Source of the DNA: Oopsacas minuta
Lineage: Eukaryota; Porifera; Hexactinellida; Lyssacinosida; Leucopsacidae
Length of the DNA stretch: 64,000 nt
NCBI GenBank assembly: GCA_024704765.1
Contig: JAKMXF010000110.1
Location: 620,001-684,000 of the forward strand
Direction: 5' to 3'
Positions 1 to 9,802 of the stretch are shown here, in pieces (the first letter of the stretch is position 1; each line of letters opens with the position of its first letter). The notes under the pieces are model-generated. The model saw only the letters and a program-made list of their open reading frames with translations. It had not been told where the DNA came from and searched no databases. Both the position numbers and the translations under genes were made by a program.

Positions 1-46
1 CCTTGAATATATTAATTATTATAATTCTATAGAACTCACAAAGAAC

Positions 47-1228
47 ATGGCAGTAGAACCAGATGACAATGAACTTACGCTATACACACAAGTGGAGATC
101 GATGATAAAGAAGAAATCAGCTATCGTGGTTACAAGAAAGACTATTTATCTCAGAATCTAACTGAAATGGAGTATCAGTTAATAATATGTCCATTATGTA
201 AAGGCATAATGAGGGATGCGTGTGCCTATCAAGGAGAAATAACCTGTATGCTCTGTAGCCAAGATAATACTAACCACAACCCTGTTATTCGAATAAGGGA
301 ATTGGTCGCGAAACTAGGTATAAAGTGTCCACTTTTGAGAGAATGTAATTGGACAGGAGAGTTAATTGGAGCGGAGGATCATTTACTTATATGTGAAAGT
401 TCATTAATTTTGTGTCCTCTGGAGTGTAAAAGTGTGGTAAAAAGGTGTGAAATAGATACACATACGGGAGACCAATGTGAACTAAGAAAAGTGGAATGTG
501 AATTTTGTAAGAAAATTCTTCCGTTTCGCGGACTGATCAGCCATCTAGAAATATGTCCCTCTCATCCAATCAAATGCGAGTGTGGTAACGAATTCCAACG
601 TTGCAAACAGGAAGCGCATATTGAGACTGAATGCCCATTGGCTGAAGTGGAATGCCCTTATGCTATTTATAGCTGTGGTGTCGGGAAAATGTTCAGGAAA
701 GAGCTTTTGGCGCACAAAAAAGATTTTTACATCGAGCACCAAGATTTGTTGCAAAGCAAATTTGAAGAAGAAAATCATATTTTAAGGGAAAAGTTGAAAA
801 CGAAAAAAGACCTCGATGGATTTGAATGGGAAATATATAATTTTTCAAATTTTAAATTTGATAAAGACATAGAAGGGCCAACATTTTTCATCGGAAACTA
901 TGAACATGCTTGCGTGTTGCATTTAAGTGAGAAATTAAATATTAAGATCTTGAGGCTGCATTTCAATCCAAAAGAACGAATGGAAATTTACATAATCGAG
1001 TGCAGATTAGTAATCGACAAAACGATCGAAACACAAGAATCATACTTCGAAACGAAAATGTTTACGAAAAGAATTCCAATTGCAAATATGGTTGAGCCAC
1101 TATTCGCGTTAGATAAAACTTTGTATTCAAAATATATTCAAAAAGATGGCTGTCTTCGTATCAAAATGTACTTTGATTATGTCAACAGCATACGAAAGAA
1201 AGACAAGGACAAGATTAAAAGTCTGTAA
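47..1228 (+). CDS. TRAF-like zinc-finger protein 1 (half-RING, TRAF fingers, coiled coil, C-terminal domain)
   Basis: Intronless, 393 aa. This entry sets out the family plan. After a conserved YRGYKKDYL..NLTEME stretch comes CPLCKGIMRDA followed by a second Cys pair (C48, C51, C67, C70). This resembles the first half of a TRAF RING, but the histidine and second cysteine cluster are missing, so classical RING E3 activity is doubtful. Residues about 94-228 hold repeated TRAF-type Cys/His fingers (KCPLLREC, LECKSVVKRCE, KCECG, ECPLAEVECPY). A short coiled coil (about 233-252) leads to KKDLDGFEWEI and a C-terminal beta-rich domain (254-393) that sits where TRAFs carry the MATH domain. Likely a cytoplasmic adaptor; ligand unknown. 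The ATG follows 46 bases of window, so the promoter is mostly outside. Confidence 0.85.
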   Translation: MAVEPDDNELTLYTQVEIDDKEEISYRGYKKDYLSQNLTEMEYQLIICPLCKGIMRDACAYQGEITCMLCSQDNTNHNPVIRIRELVAKLGIKCPLLRECNWTGELIGAEDHLLICESSLILCPLECKSVVKRCEIDTHTGDQCELRKVECEFCKKILPFRGLISHLEICPSHPIKCECGNEFQRCKQEAHIETECPLAEVECPYAIYSCGVGKMFRKELLAHKKDFYIEHQDLLQSKFEEENHILREKLKTKKDLDGFEWEIYNFSNFKFDKDIEGPTFFIGNYEHACVLHLSEKLNIKILRLHFNPKERMEIYIIECRLVIDKTIETQESYFETKMFTKRIPIANMVEPLFALDKTLYSKYIQKDGCLRIKMYFDYVNSIRKKDKDKIKSL

Positions 1229-1286
1229 TTCAGGACTAGTAACTCACAAGAAAACATTTGAGTTTCATAACTGTTAGTTATATATT

Positions 1287-1416
1287 GTGTAAGATAAAGT
1301 TATATACTTAGAGTGTAAGATAAAGTTATATACTCAGAGTGTAAGATAAAGTTATATACTCAGAGTGTAAGATAAAGTTATATACTCAGAGTGTAAGATA
1401 AAGTTATACTCAGAGT
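1287..1416. repeat. 26-bp tandem repeat, five units, each with a GATA-type site
   Basis: The unit begins GTGTAAGATAAAGTTATA and recurs at 1287, 1313, 1339, 1365 and 1391; the last unit is shortened by two bases. Each unit carries one AGATAA core. The array lies after the stop of the first zinc-finger gene and about 160 bp before the start of the second. It could be a satellite or a cis-regulatory array. Confidence 0.9.
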
Positions 1417-1453
1417 GAATTATCAAAAGATTGCAAAGCTAGTTAAGAAGCTA

Positions 1454-1479
1454 TTTAGGGCATTATGTAATACCCTAAA
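1454..1479. promoter_or_regulatory. Inverted-repeat element TTTAGGG-N12-CCCTAAA upstream of a TRAF-like gene
   Basis: Perfect 7-bp arms around a 12-bp spacer, about 100 bp upstream of the ATG at 1578. A second copy with nearly the same spacer lies at 4635-4657 between two divergent family members. Recurrence upstream of paralogues suggests a shared control site or a remnant of duplicated promoter DNA. Confidence 0.4.
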
Positions 1480-1577
1480 GGAATATTTAGTTTCACGATA
1501 GTCTTATAAGCTTAGAAAGAGTAGGATTATCATTTTTGATCTGAAATACGAAGGGTGCATATATTTGTACGGCTACT

Positions 1578-2849
1578 ATGGCAGAGAAAATTGACAGCTC
1601 GATCCCTGATGACGTAGACCAAATACTTTATGTTGAGTTTGAATCTGAAAATCAAACATCCTATCGTGGATATAAATTTGATTATTTAGCTCAGAATCTT
1701 ACAGAAATGGAGCAAACTTTTGTGTTTTGCCCTAAATGTTCTGGAATAATTCGAGAAGCATGTTCTATACAAGATTCGAACCTGTGTTTGGAATGTTGCG
1801 AAAACGAGGAAAATCCAAAACCAGCAAATATGTTGAGAAGTTCTGTTTCAACATTATCAATTAAATGTCCTCTTCTGAGAGATTGTGGTTGGACAGGAAT
1901 ACTTATTGATAGTGTCAAACATTTGAAAGAATGTCGTGTTTTCCTTGTGGAGTGTTCTCTGGAATGTGGTGCTGTGATCAAAAGGTGTGAAATTGAAGAC
2001 CACATTCACAATCATTGTCCCAATCGAACTGCAAGCTGTCTATTTTGTGATGAAATACGTCTTCATAAATTCATACCAGGACATCTCATCGTTTGTCATG
2101 CTTATCCGGTCAAATGCATTTGTGGAAGTGAAACACGTCGTGATCAACATGATATACATATTGAGACTGAATGCCCATTGGCTAAAATAGAATGTCCGTA
2201 TGCTAAATATAGCTGCAATATTGGTGCTATTTTTAGAAAAGATCTATTAACTCACAAAAGAGAATTCTTCATAGAACACCAAGACATGATTGAACAGGAA
2301 AACTGTAAGCTGAAAGAAGAACTATATCAGTTGAAAGAAGAACAATATCAGTTGAAAGATAATCACCATAACCTTGAGGGAAGGTGCAATGACCTCTGGA
2401 AACGAGAAAGCGCTTTGAAACAAGAATATTTTCAAATGAAACAATCGTTGAGGCTTAAGAAACAGCTATATGGGATTGAAATCAGTGTTAGGCCAACTCA
2501 ATCGGAAACTACCAGAGAAGTATTCAATATTGGTAGCTACAGATTCAATTGTATTGTGAGTGTCCAAGACTCAATAAATATCGAATTAATGAGGCTATCT
2601 TCAAGTTTTGGTAATGACAAAAATGTCATTTGCATTACTGACTGTGTAGTCTGTCTAAAAGGAACAAAACAGGTGAATGAACCTTTCTCTACCAACATAC
2701 AACTGTCTTCAAGAGCAGTTATTGGAGGAACCATCTCTATTATGGAAATAAGAAGACGCATTTTTTCATTGTTTATCCAACCAGATGGCACACTGGATAT
2801 GAGTGTGTACTTCGACTATGACTATGTAACATACAAGGGATTATTCTAG
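1578..2849 (+). CDS. TRAF-like zinc-finger protein 2
   Basis: Intronless, 423 aa, family plan as in the gene at 47-1228. Half-RING cysteines are at C51, C54, C70 and C73; TRAF fingers run from about 98 to 235. The coiled coil (about 240-305) is longer than in most members because a KEELYQLK-type segment is repeated. The C-terminal domain opens with KKQLYGIEISV, so the usual EW pair is changed. It is closest to the inverted gene at 6294-7574: a block beginning CPLLRDCGWTGILIDSVKHL is identical in both over more than 40 residues, while flanking parts differ, which suggests recent duplication or gene conversion. Confidence 0.85.
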   Translation: MAEKIDSSIPDDVDQILYVEFESENQTSYRGYKFDYLAQNLTEMEQTFVFCPKCSGIIREACSIQDSNLCLECCENEENPKPANMLRSSVSTLSIKCPLLRDCGWTGILIDSVKHLKECRVFLVECSLECGAVIKRCEIEDHIHNHCPNRTASCLFCDEIRLHKFIPGHLIVCHAYPVKCICGSETRRDQHDIHIETECPLAKIECPYAKYSCNIGAIFRKDLLTHKREFFIEHQDMIEQENCKLKEELYQLKEEQYQLKDNHHNLEGRCNDLWKRESALKQEYFQMKQSLRLKKQLYGIEISVRPTQSETTREVFNIGSYRFNCIVSVQDSINIELMRLSSSFGNDKNVICITDCVVCLKGTKQVNEPFSTNIQLSSRAVIGGTISIMEIRRRIFSLFIQPDGTLDMSVYFDYDYVTYKGLF

Positions 2850-2989
2850 CTGTAATCAATGTTTGATAGAATTATTTATGTTGTTTTGGCACTGATATTT
2901 GTGGGATATATTGTCAAATTCCAAGCAATGCATTACGAATGTATACACACAGCATAGAATCAACTAGTAAGAAAAATGCAAATATCACC

Positions 2990-3330
2990 TTTAGTGGAAA
3001 CATATTTCACACCCTATAATCTAATTATAGAACACTTTCATATGCAAGGTGATATTCTTACGGAGACAGGGTTTGCATATCTTCTCAACCAGCGTGAATA
3101 TAGGCTTGTACTTCCGACTAATGCTATTATTCGCCACCCCTGTTTCAGTGTAGAAATCTTTCTTCTCAGATTGTATTAGCAATTGGTACTGAGTTATGTA
3201 CATATCACCCTCAGCTATCACTGCCAACATCAATAACTTGTCCGACACGCAACTTACATAATTTGCTCCCTGGTGATTGTCCCAATTTTTATTTAATCCT
3301 GTAATAGACCCTCTCTCGCCCTTGAAAGGT
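2990..3330 (-). pseudogene. 3' fragment of a TRAF-like gene
   Basis: The minus strand encodes about 66 residues nearly identical to the C-terminus of the gene at 4874-6049 (AEGDMYITQYQLLIQSEKKD through KVFYN). Homology continues through the stop into the 3' flank. Going 5', similarity breaks soon after LRVGQVI-coding DNA; the half-RING, fingers and coiled coil are absent. This is a truncated duplicate in inverted orientation relative to its parent. Confidence 0.8.
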
Positions 3331-3371
3331 AAAGGAAAACAGATTAAAATATGATAAAATATTAGTGTTAT

Positions 3372-4538
3372 TCACAAGGGAGAATATTTCAGGAGAATAA
3401 ATCCTTTGTAAGTTATATAGTCATGATCAAAGAATAATTTCAAATAAATTTTTCCATCTGGTTGAATGTATCTTCGGTAAATACTTCTTTCCAATGCATA
3501 CAGAAATATACAATCATTTTTTATCATTTGAGAATACAGCCTTTCCTTCCATACGAATGGGTTCTCAGAAGGTGCAGTTTCTTCTAAAAGCATTCTAAAT
3601 TCAGTTATACATATAATGTTGCTGTCATTTCTAAAACTGGAAGCTAACCTTTGTACCCAAAATCTCATTGAATTATAAACAACCACTATACACTCGAATT
3701 CATAGCTACCAATTCGGAACACTTTTTTGTGATTCAATTCATCGTTTGGATCTATCTCGAATTCTACACATTCCAAATCTTTCTTACAAGTCAATTCCTT
3801 TCGTAATCGATTGCATTCTCCTTCCAGCATATCCTGGTGTTCTATGTAAAATTCTTTTTTGTGAGCTAATAAGTCTTGTCTGGGTATTTTACCAATTTTG
3901 CAGCTGTATTCAGCATACGGACATCCAATCTTAGTCAATGGGCACTCAGTCTCAATATGCTCTGCTAGTTGCGAACGACTCTTCATAATTCCACACTTAC
4001 ATTTGATGGGATGGGCAGGACAGACTTTCAAATGGTCTGTTAAACCCTTGAAGAGAATTATAATGTCACAATACTGACACTTAACTTCGCGAAGTGGACA
4101 ATCATGTTTTGTGTGGTTTCCAATTTCACATCTCTTGATGACATGGCCACATTCCAGAGGACATTTGACAAGTAAGCTGCCACATTCTTTCAAATGCTCT
4201 TCACCCTCAAGAATCTTTCCAGTCCATTCACAATCTCTCAAAAGTGGACATTTGATTTTCAAATTAGCTACAGATGCCCTAACTTTAGCAACAGGAGCGA
4301 GAGAAGAATTCCCACAGATTTGACATGTGGTATCACCTTGATTGGAAATAGCGTCTCGAGCTAATCCCAAACACTTCGAACAGGACATTAAACTAATTTC
4401 CATGTCAGTCAAATCCTGAGAAAGATAATCAAGCTTAAATCCAAGATAATTACAACTATTATCCTTCTTTTGTTCCACATAAAGTAGTCGCTGAATATTA
4501 TCTGGTACAAGTTTATCTTCTCCCAATTTTACTGCCAT
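3372..4538 (-). CDS. TRAF-like zinc-finger protein 3
   Basis: Intronless, 388 aa. Half-RING cysteines at C53, C56, C72 and C75, then TRAF fingers to about residue 230 (CPLLRDCEWTGK, LECGHVIKRCE, KCKCG, ECPLTKIGCPY). The coiled coil is very short and the C-terminal domain starts at KKDLECVEFEI. It is head-to-head with the gene at 4874, with 335 bp between start codons, so the two may share a promoter; that gap holds a 20-bp palindrome and the TAGGG-N12-CCCTA element. The ATG is supported by alignment with its paralogues. Confidence 0.85.
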   Translation of the reverse strand: MAVKLGEDKLVPDNIQRLLYVEQKKDNSCNYLGFKLDYLSQDLTDMEISLMSCSKCLGLARDAISNQGDTTCQICGNSSLAPVAKVRASVANLKIKCPLLRDCEWTGKILEGEEHLKECGSLLVKCPLECGHVIKRCEIGNHTKHDCPLREVKCQYCDIIILFKGLTDHLKVCPAHPIKCKCGIMKSRSQLAEHIETECPLTKIGCPYAEYSCKIGKIPRQDLLAHKKEFYIEHQDMLEGECNRLRKELTCKKDLECVEFEIDPNDELNHKKVFRIGSYEFECIVVVYNSMRFWVQRLASSFRNDSNIICITEFRMLLEETAPSENPFVWKERLYSQMIKNDCIFLYALERSIYRRYIQPDGKIYLKLFFDHDYITYKGFILLKYSPL

Positions 4539-4595
4539 TTACAATTATAACAAATACAAATGTAAGCATTATTAAACTCAAATACACATTTATGG

Positions 4596-4615
4596 TTGCA
4601 ATATATATATTGCAA
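4596..4615. promoter_or_regulatory. 20-bp perfect palindrome in a bidirectional promoter region
   Basis: TTGCAATATATATATTGCAA is self-complementary and lies 58 bp upstream of the start codon at 4538, in the gap between two divergent zinc-finger genes. The TTGCAA ends resemble C/EBP-type half-sites, and the AT core could melt or act as a TATA region. Confidence 0.35.
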
Positions 4616-4634
4616 TGCAACTACACTTTCGATA

Positions 4635-4657
4635 TTAGGGCATGAAGTAATACCCTA
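4635..4657. promoter_or_regulatory. Second copy of the TAGGG-N12-CCCTA element
   Basis: Same arms and 12-bp spacing as at 1454-1479; 10 of 12 spacer bases match (CATGAAGTAATA against CATTATGTAATA). It sits between the divergent genes starting at 4538 and 4874. Confidence 0.4.
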
Positions 4658-4873
4658 CTTAATGTGATCACATCTAACAAGACGAAGAGCAAGGAAATAT
4701 ATTAAATATCTGAATTAATTAGGAAACTAGCATCACTTGAGTTTGGTGAATAATTAGGAGAAGTTATCATTGATTCTTATCATATAATATATTAATTGAA
4801 ATATAATACAACGAGTTTGCTTACAAATAGCAGCGAGGCATAGTTATATGATTTATTATATTAGAAATCCAAA

Positions 4874-6049
4874 ATGGCTGAATTCGAATTAATCCAAGAC
4901 AATATCAGTGAGATTATGTATCTCTCCAAAGGGGAACGAGGGAAAACGGGGGCATTCGGTTATCGGAGGGATTATCTCAATCAGATTCTGAGTCAAGCGG
5001 AGGAGAAATCACTAATCTGTCCGTCGTGTAAAGGAATAGTAAGAGAGGCTTGCAAGAAAACTGGAGTTACAGAATGTAAAAACTGTGGATGGTATGTGGA
5101 CCTTGATAAAGTGGATGGCGTGCGTGAAAAGGTAGCTAAATTGAGCATAAAGTGTCCGCTTATGAGAGAGTGCGGATGGAAAGGGATGCTGTGTGAAGGT
5201 GAAGCACATTTGAAACAGTGTGACAGTTATTTGCTGACGTGTCGGCTGGGCTGTGGTGGAATTATCAAAAGGTGTGAATTTATTAATCATACAGAAGTTA
5301 TTTGCCCATTGCGAGAAGTAAAATGCGAATTCTGCCAAAAAAAATATCTAGCACAAGATTTGCCTGGACATTTTGAAACCTGTCCCGCTCATCCTATCAA
5401 ATGCAAGTGTGGGGAGGAATACAGTCGCGAAGAAGAGGCTGTACACATCCGCACTGAGTGCCCGTTGGGTAAAATTCAATGTCCGTATTATAAGTACAAG
5501 TGTGACGTGGGTATAATACAACGGAAGGACCTTATGACGCATAAACAAGATTACCTTGTTCAGCATCAAGATTTGGTGATCGCATATTTGGAGAAAGAGA
5601 ACACTGAATTGAAAATGCAAATCCAAAATCTCTCAAGCGAAATGCGATTTAAGAAAGAAATGGATAGCTTCGAATGGATCGTAACTATTAAGAAGAATGA
5701 AGATGAATTCCTCAAAGGGGAATGTGATGTCTCAGAGACAGAATATGTAGGCTCTGTAATCACATCAGGGAGCTCTAGGTTCAGATGCATGTTGCGTGTC
5801 GGACAAGTTATCGATGTGTGTATTTGTAAGCTGAACAATAGCATGGCAATGATAGCTGAGGGTGATATGTACATAACTCAGTACCAATTGCTAATACAAT
5901 CTGAGAAGAAAGATTTCTACACTGAAACAGGGGTGGCGAATAATAGCATTGGCAGGAAGTATAAGCCTATATTCACGCTGGTTGAGAAGATATACAAACC
6001 ATGTCTCCGTAAGAATAACACCTTGTATATAAAAGTGTTCTATAATTAG
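4874..6049 (+). CDS. TRAF-like zinc-finger protein 4
   Basis: Intronless, 391 aa. The half-RING (C49, C52, C68, C71) reads CPSCKGIVREAC, followed by TRAF fingers to about 230 and a coiled coil (about 236-258). The C-terminal domain starts KKEMDSFEWIV. It is the parent, or sister, of the truncated inverted copy at 2990-3330, which shares its last 66 residues and 3' flank. The downstream flank carries AGGTGTGAA at about 6057. Confidence 0.85.
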   Translation: MAEFELIQDNISEIMYLSKGERGKTGAFGYRRDYLNQILSQAEEKSLICPSCKGIVREACKKTGVTECKNCGWYVDLDKVDGVREKVAKLSIKCPLMRECGWKGMLCEGEAHLKQCDSYLLTCRLGCGGIIKRCEFINHTEVICPLREVKCEFCQKKYLAQDLPGHFETCPAHPIKCKCGEEYSREEEAVHIRTECPLGKIQCPYYKYKCDVGIIQRKDLMTHKQDYLVQHQDLVIAYLEKENTELKMQIQNLSSEMRFKKEMDSFEWIVTIKKNEDEFLKGECDVSETEYVGSVITSGSSRFRCMLRVGQVIDVCICKLNNSMAMIAEGDMYITQYQLLIQSEKKDFYTETGVANNSIGRKYKPIFTLVEKIYKPCLRKNNTLYIKVFYN

Positions 6050-6293
6050 ATTATAAGGTGTGAAATAAGATCCCACTTTAGGTGATATTTGTTTATATTT
6101 ATGTTTGGATTACTTTTATACTTTTTGTAAATGTAGTGTCTATCAAGTAATGTTTGAATTCTAGTTAAGTTGGAAACAGCTGATTATTTGTTATTATCTG
6201 ATTGTTTGGGTGAATTAGGTTAATCTTGAATAATTTACAAATTTTACTGATTTTAATGTTTTAAATATCACACAAGTATCAATATTATCAAAG

Positions 6294-7574
6294 CTAAAAG
6301 AATACTCCCGTGTAAGTAACATAGTCATAGTCGAAGTATACTCCGATATTCAGTGTGCCATCTGGTTGGATGTGCCGTGAAAATGTAGAGTATTTTATTT
6401 CCATAATAGCATTCGCTTTTCCAATATCTGATTTTAGAAACAGTTGTTTGTTCGTTGAGAAAGGTTCTTTCAAGACTCCTGTTCGCTCTAGACAGACTAC
6501 ACAGAAAGTTATGTAAATGACATTCCTGTCATTTCCAAAGTCTGTAGTTAGCCTCCTTAAAATGATTTTGATTGAATCAACTACAGTCACAATACAGTCG
6601 AATCTGTAACAACCAACATAGAACTCTTGTTTCTTAGATGGCGATTGTCTCGGTATAACACTGATTACAACCCCGTATAACTGTCTTTTAAGCATCAACG
6701 ATTGCTTCATTAGATAACATTCTTGTTTCAAATCACTTTCTCGTTTCTCGAGGTCATTGCATCTTCCCTCAAGGTTGTTGTGCTTATCTTTCAACTGATA
6801 TAGTTCTTCTTTCAGCTTACAGTTTTCCTGTTCAATCATGTCTTGGTGTTCTATGAAGAATTCTCTTTTGTGAGCTAATAGATCTTTTCTAAGAATAGCA
6901 CCAATATTGCAGCTATATTTAGCATACGGACATTCTATCTCAATCTGTGGGCATTCAGTCTCAATATGTAAACTTATTAGACCACGACGTATTTCAAGTC
7001 CACAAAGGCATTTGACCGGATAAGCATGACAAACGGTGAGATGTCTTGGTATGAATTTATGAGGACGTATTTCTTCACAAAATAGACAGCTTACAAGTCG
7101 ATGGGGACAATGATTGTTAATGTGGTTTTCAAGTTCACACCTTTTGATCACAGCACCACATTCCAGTGAACACTCTACAAGGAAAACACGACATTCTTTC
7201 AAATGTTTGACACTATCAATAAGTATTCCTGTCCAACCACAATCTCTCAGAAGAGGACATTTAATCAGCAAATTAGCAACTGAGTTTCTCACCTTAATAA
7301 CAGGATTTGCGTGGTGTTGAGACATCCTACAAGGAAAACAAACAGTTTCGCCATGGGAAGAGCAAGCATCTCGAATTAATCCAGAACACTTCACACAGGA
7401 CATGAAATTCATTTCCATCATTGTCAAATTCTGAAATAAGTAATCGAACCTATATCCCCTGTATTGGGGCAATTCGTTGCTGTCTTTACCAACTTTTGAT
7501 GAGCGTACATGAACATAAAGTATCTTTGAAATATCATCTGCAAGTAACTGTGTGTTAGAAATATTTTCCGCCAT
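6294..7574 (-). CDS. TRAF-like zinc-finger protein 5
   Basis: Intronless, 426 aa from the ATG at 7574 (MAENISNTQ); the frame is open further upstream but has no ATG there. Half-RING CVKCSGLIRDAC, then TRAF fingers and a long coiled coil (LKEELYQLKDKHNNLEGR), then a C-terminal domain beginning KRQLYGVVISV that lacks the usual EW. It is the inverted near-copy of the gene at 1578-2849. It converges on the gene at 4874-6049, with 244 bp between stops. Confidence 0.85.
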   Translation of the reverse strand: MAENISNTQLLADDISKILYVHVRSSKVGKDSNELPQYRGYRFDYLFQNLTMMEMNFMSCVKCSGLIRDACSSHGETVCFPCRMSQHHANPVIKVRNSVANLLIKCPLLRDCGWTGILIDSVKHLKECRVFLVECSLECGAVIKRCELENHINNHCPHRLVSCLFCEEIRPHKFIPRHLTVCHAYPVKCLCGLEIRRGLISLHIETECPQIEIECPYAKYSCNIGAILRKDLLAHKREFFIEHQDMIEQENCKLKEELYQLKDKHNNLEGRCNDLEKRESDLKQECYLMKQSLMLKRQLYGVVISVIPRQSPSKKQEFYVGCYRFDCIVTVVDSIKIILRRLTTDFGNDRNVIYITFCVVCLERTGVLKEPFSTNKQLFLKSDIGKANAIMEIKYSTFSRHIQPDGTLNIGVYFDYDYVTYTGVFF

Positions 7575-7771
7575 AGATACTCGTAGATTGCAATAGATAT
7601 TCCATTGCCACAACTTTGATTGGAGTTATATACAAAGATTGTTTACACAATTTTGGGTTCATAATAATTAGTAAACACAAACAATAGTGTAAGAAATTTC
7701 TATCAAAAAGTCAACAAATGCGTGTTTATAGTTCAAAAATAAAGAATTAATGTATTTGGCATTCGAAATAT

Positions 7772-9124
7772 TTATTTAATGTGATTCTTTAGGTCAAAGT
7801 AGATAAACATTATTACTGTGTTGTTCGCTTGGGCATGCTTTGTGAAAATATTCTGTGGCACTGTGAAAAGAGAATTGCTATTTTTTCCAACAACTGCTTT
7901 CAAATCCGGCCAAATCTCCTGGAAATATGACGAACTATCGAACTCATTGTTCCCAATTATTAACCGAATCTCCGTAATATACGTTTCATCTTTATCACTA
8001 CCTTTTGGAACCCCGCTCAATCTTGTGATGAGGAACTCGTGAGGTACACCAACTTTCATGGAGCATTGGAATTTGTAATTGCATATGTAGAAAACTGGGC
8101 TCGTCAATTCGCGCGCAAATGTCAACTGATCGAGTTCAATCTTCCACTCAACGCCTTCAAGATCTTTCTTGATTCTCATCTCTGCTTTTAGAAGACTGAG
8201 TTCAACTTTGATGTCATGGTTATCTTTCACTAGTTTGATTTGTTGCTTCTCAAGTTCAAGAATTCGCTGTGCATCGGAATCCTTACTTTCTGAAGTTGAT
8301 CTGTCCAGAAATGAAAATTTCAAATTTTCTTTTCCAGAAGATTGCGGGGTTTTCATCGCCTCCCGTTCATCCAATTTGGCCAAAATCATATCTTGATGCT
8401 CGACGCAAAATTCTTTTTTATGCGTCAAAAGGTCCTTGCGTGCCATAACGCCAACAGAACATCCATACTTGCCAAAAGGACACCTAACTTGTCCAAGAGG
8501 ACATTCTTTATCCACATGTGACCCCAACATGTCCCGTCTACACTTATTGCCACAACCACATTCAATTGGCGAAGCGAAACACATTTCAGAATGAGCGAGT
8601 AGGTCTTTGTATTGAATCTTAATCCTACAAAATTCGCATTGAGTTATACGAAACAAACAATCGTTTTTAAGGTGTAAATCCATATCACACCTTTTAATCA
8701 CAGCGCCACATTCAAGCTGACACCATAAACGGAAATTTCCACATTCCTTAAGATGCTTTTCAGCGTCAAGGAGCTTGCCCACCCAAGCACAATCCTTCAG
8801 TAACGGACACTTTATACCTAATTTTGCAACTGAATTCCTCACTTGATTCACAGGGTTCGGATTCTTTTGGTTTTGGCTACAAAGCATGCAGGTTGTTTCA
8901 CCTTCGGAAGCAATCGCGTCTCGCATTATTCCATTACAAGTTGGACACACTATGAATTGTCGCTCCATTTCACTCAATTCCTTCACCAAATAACTGTCTT
9001 TGTAACCTCGATATTCCAAGATGTACTCCTCCCCGAATGTTCCCCATAGCTTAACGCCTCTATTCTCGCACTGTACGTACAGTTTAGGATCCAAATCGTC
9101 TGGCGCTTCGAATAGAGAATCCAT
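7772..9124 (-). CDS. TRAF-like zinc-finger protein 6 (longest coiled coil)
   Basis: Intronless, 450 aa. An insertion before the YRGYKDSYL motif lengthens the N-terminus. The half-RING reads CPTCNGIMRDA; fingers run to about residue 260, then a Ser/Lys-rich linker and a heptad region (RILELEKQQIKLVKDNHDIK) form the longest linker plus coiled coil in the array. The C-terminal domain starts KKDLEGVEWKIE. The downstream gap to the next gene is 877 bp. Confidence 0.85.
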   Translation of the reverse strand: MDSLFEAPDDLDPKLYVQCENRGVKLWGTFGEEYILEYRGYKDSYLVKELSEMERQFIVCPTCNGIMRDAIASEGETTCMLCSQNQKNPNPVNQVRNSVAKLGIKCPLLKDCAWVGKLLDAEKHLKECGNFRLWCQLECGAVIKRCDMDLHLKNDCLFRITQCEFCRIKIQYKDLLAHSEMCFASPIECGCGNKCRRDMLGSHVDKECPLGQVRCPFGKYGCSVGVMARKDLLTHKKEFCVEHQDMILAKLDEREAMKTPQSSGKENLKFSFLDRSTSESKDSDAQRILELEKQQIKLVKDNHDIKVELSLLKAEMRIKKDLEGVEWKIELDQLTFARELTSPVFYICNYKFQCSMKVGVPHEFLITRLSGVPKGSDKDETYITEIRLIIGNNEFDSSSYFQEIWPDLKAVVGKNSNSLFTVPQNIFTKHAQANNTVIMFIYFDLKNHIK

Positions 9125-9800
9125 TTTAGATTTGATGTCCTATTACTTTACTATTGAATTGAATTTTGGGTATTAACTGCAATATATATATATTAGTGAC
9201 TATTACTCCTACATTAGTACATATTGAATTACATTAGTAATACAAACACCAGTCTTTTCAATTAGCCCCCTGAAAGTGTGATTAGCACTTCTGTGAAACA
9301 TTATTGAGTTATATTAAGGTAGACAGTGGTACCCTAGCTGCTTGGTGGCCCACGGACGACAGCAGGGGTCAACAGAATGTGTCAAAATCTTTAGATACGT
9401 GTATATTATTCACTCAGTTTACAAAATACAAGAATAACATAGGTGTTAAGCAACTAGTCGTACAAGACAAGATAAACTAACAGAACTACTTTTGATAGTA
9501 TATGGTGTCAGTTTAGATGCCATCAATAATCACATACAAATTCAATTAGAAATCCTTAGTACTACATTATTGTATGTTACTTATAGTTCTGTAGAAAATG
9601 TTAATCATTTGATAGAAGTATACCTATACTCTTACTCATTAGTTGTAGTCTGAGAAAGCATCTTCTCTAATAAAGTAACAAGTCACTCACTCTTGTATCA
9701 ACACCTCAGAACTTTACGTATCAAAAGTATTACGTACATGCAAATAATCTACTCAGATAATTAATTGACTGATCAACAAGAATTATTAAATATTATAGAT
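9125..9800. other. Gene-free AT-rich spacer with a dispersed-repeat fragment
   Basis: No convincing coding region. At about 9345-9395 it holds a module (CCACGGACGACAGCAGGGGT followed by AACAGAATGTGTCAAAAT) that recurs at 24054 and 27681 and in part at 14427, probably the conserved end of a hAT-like element. Confidence 0.6.
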
Positions 9801-9802
9801 AA

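Noticed and set aside
1287-1416. CRISPR-like array
   Set aside because: Units are head-to-tail with no spacers, in a eukaryotic sequence.
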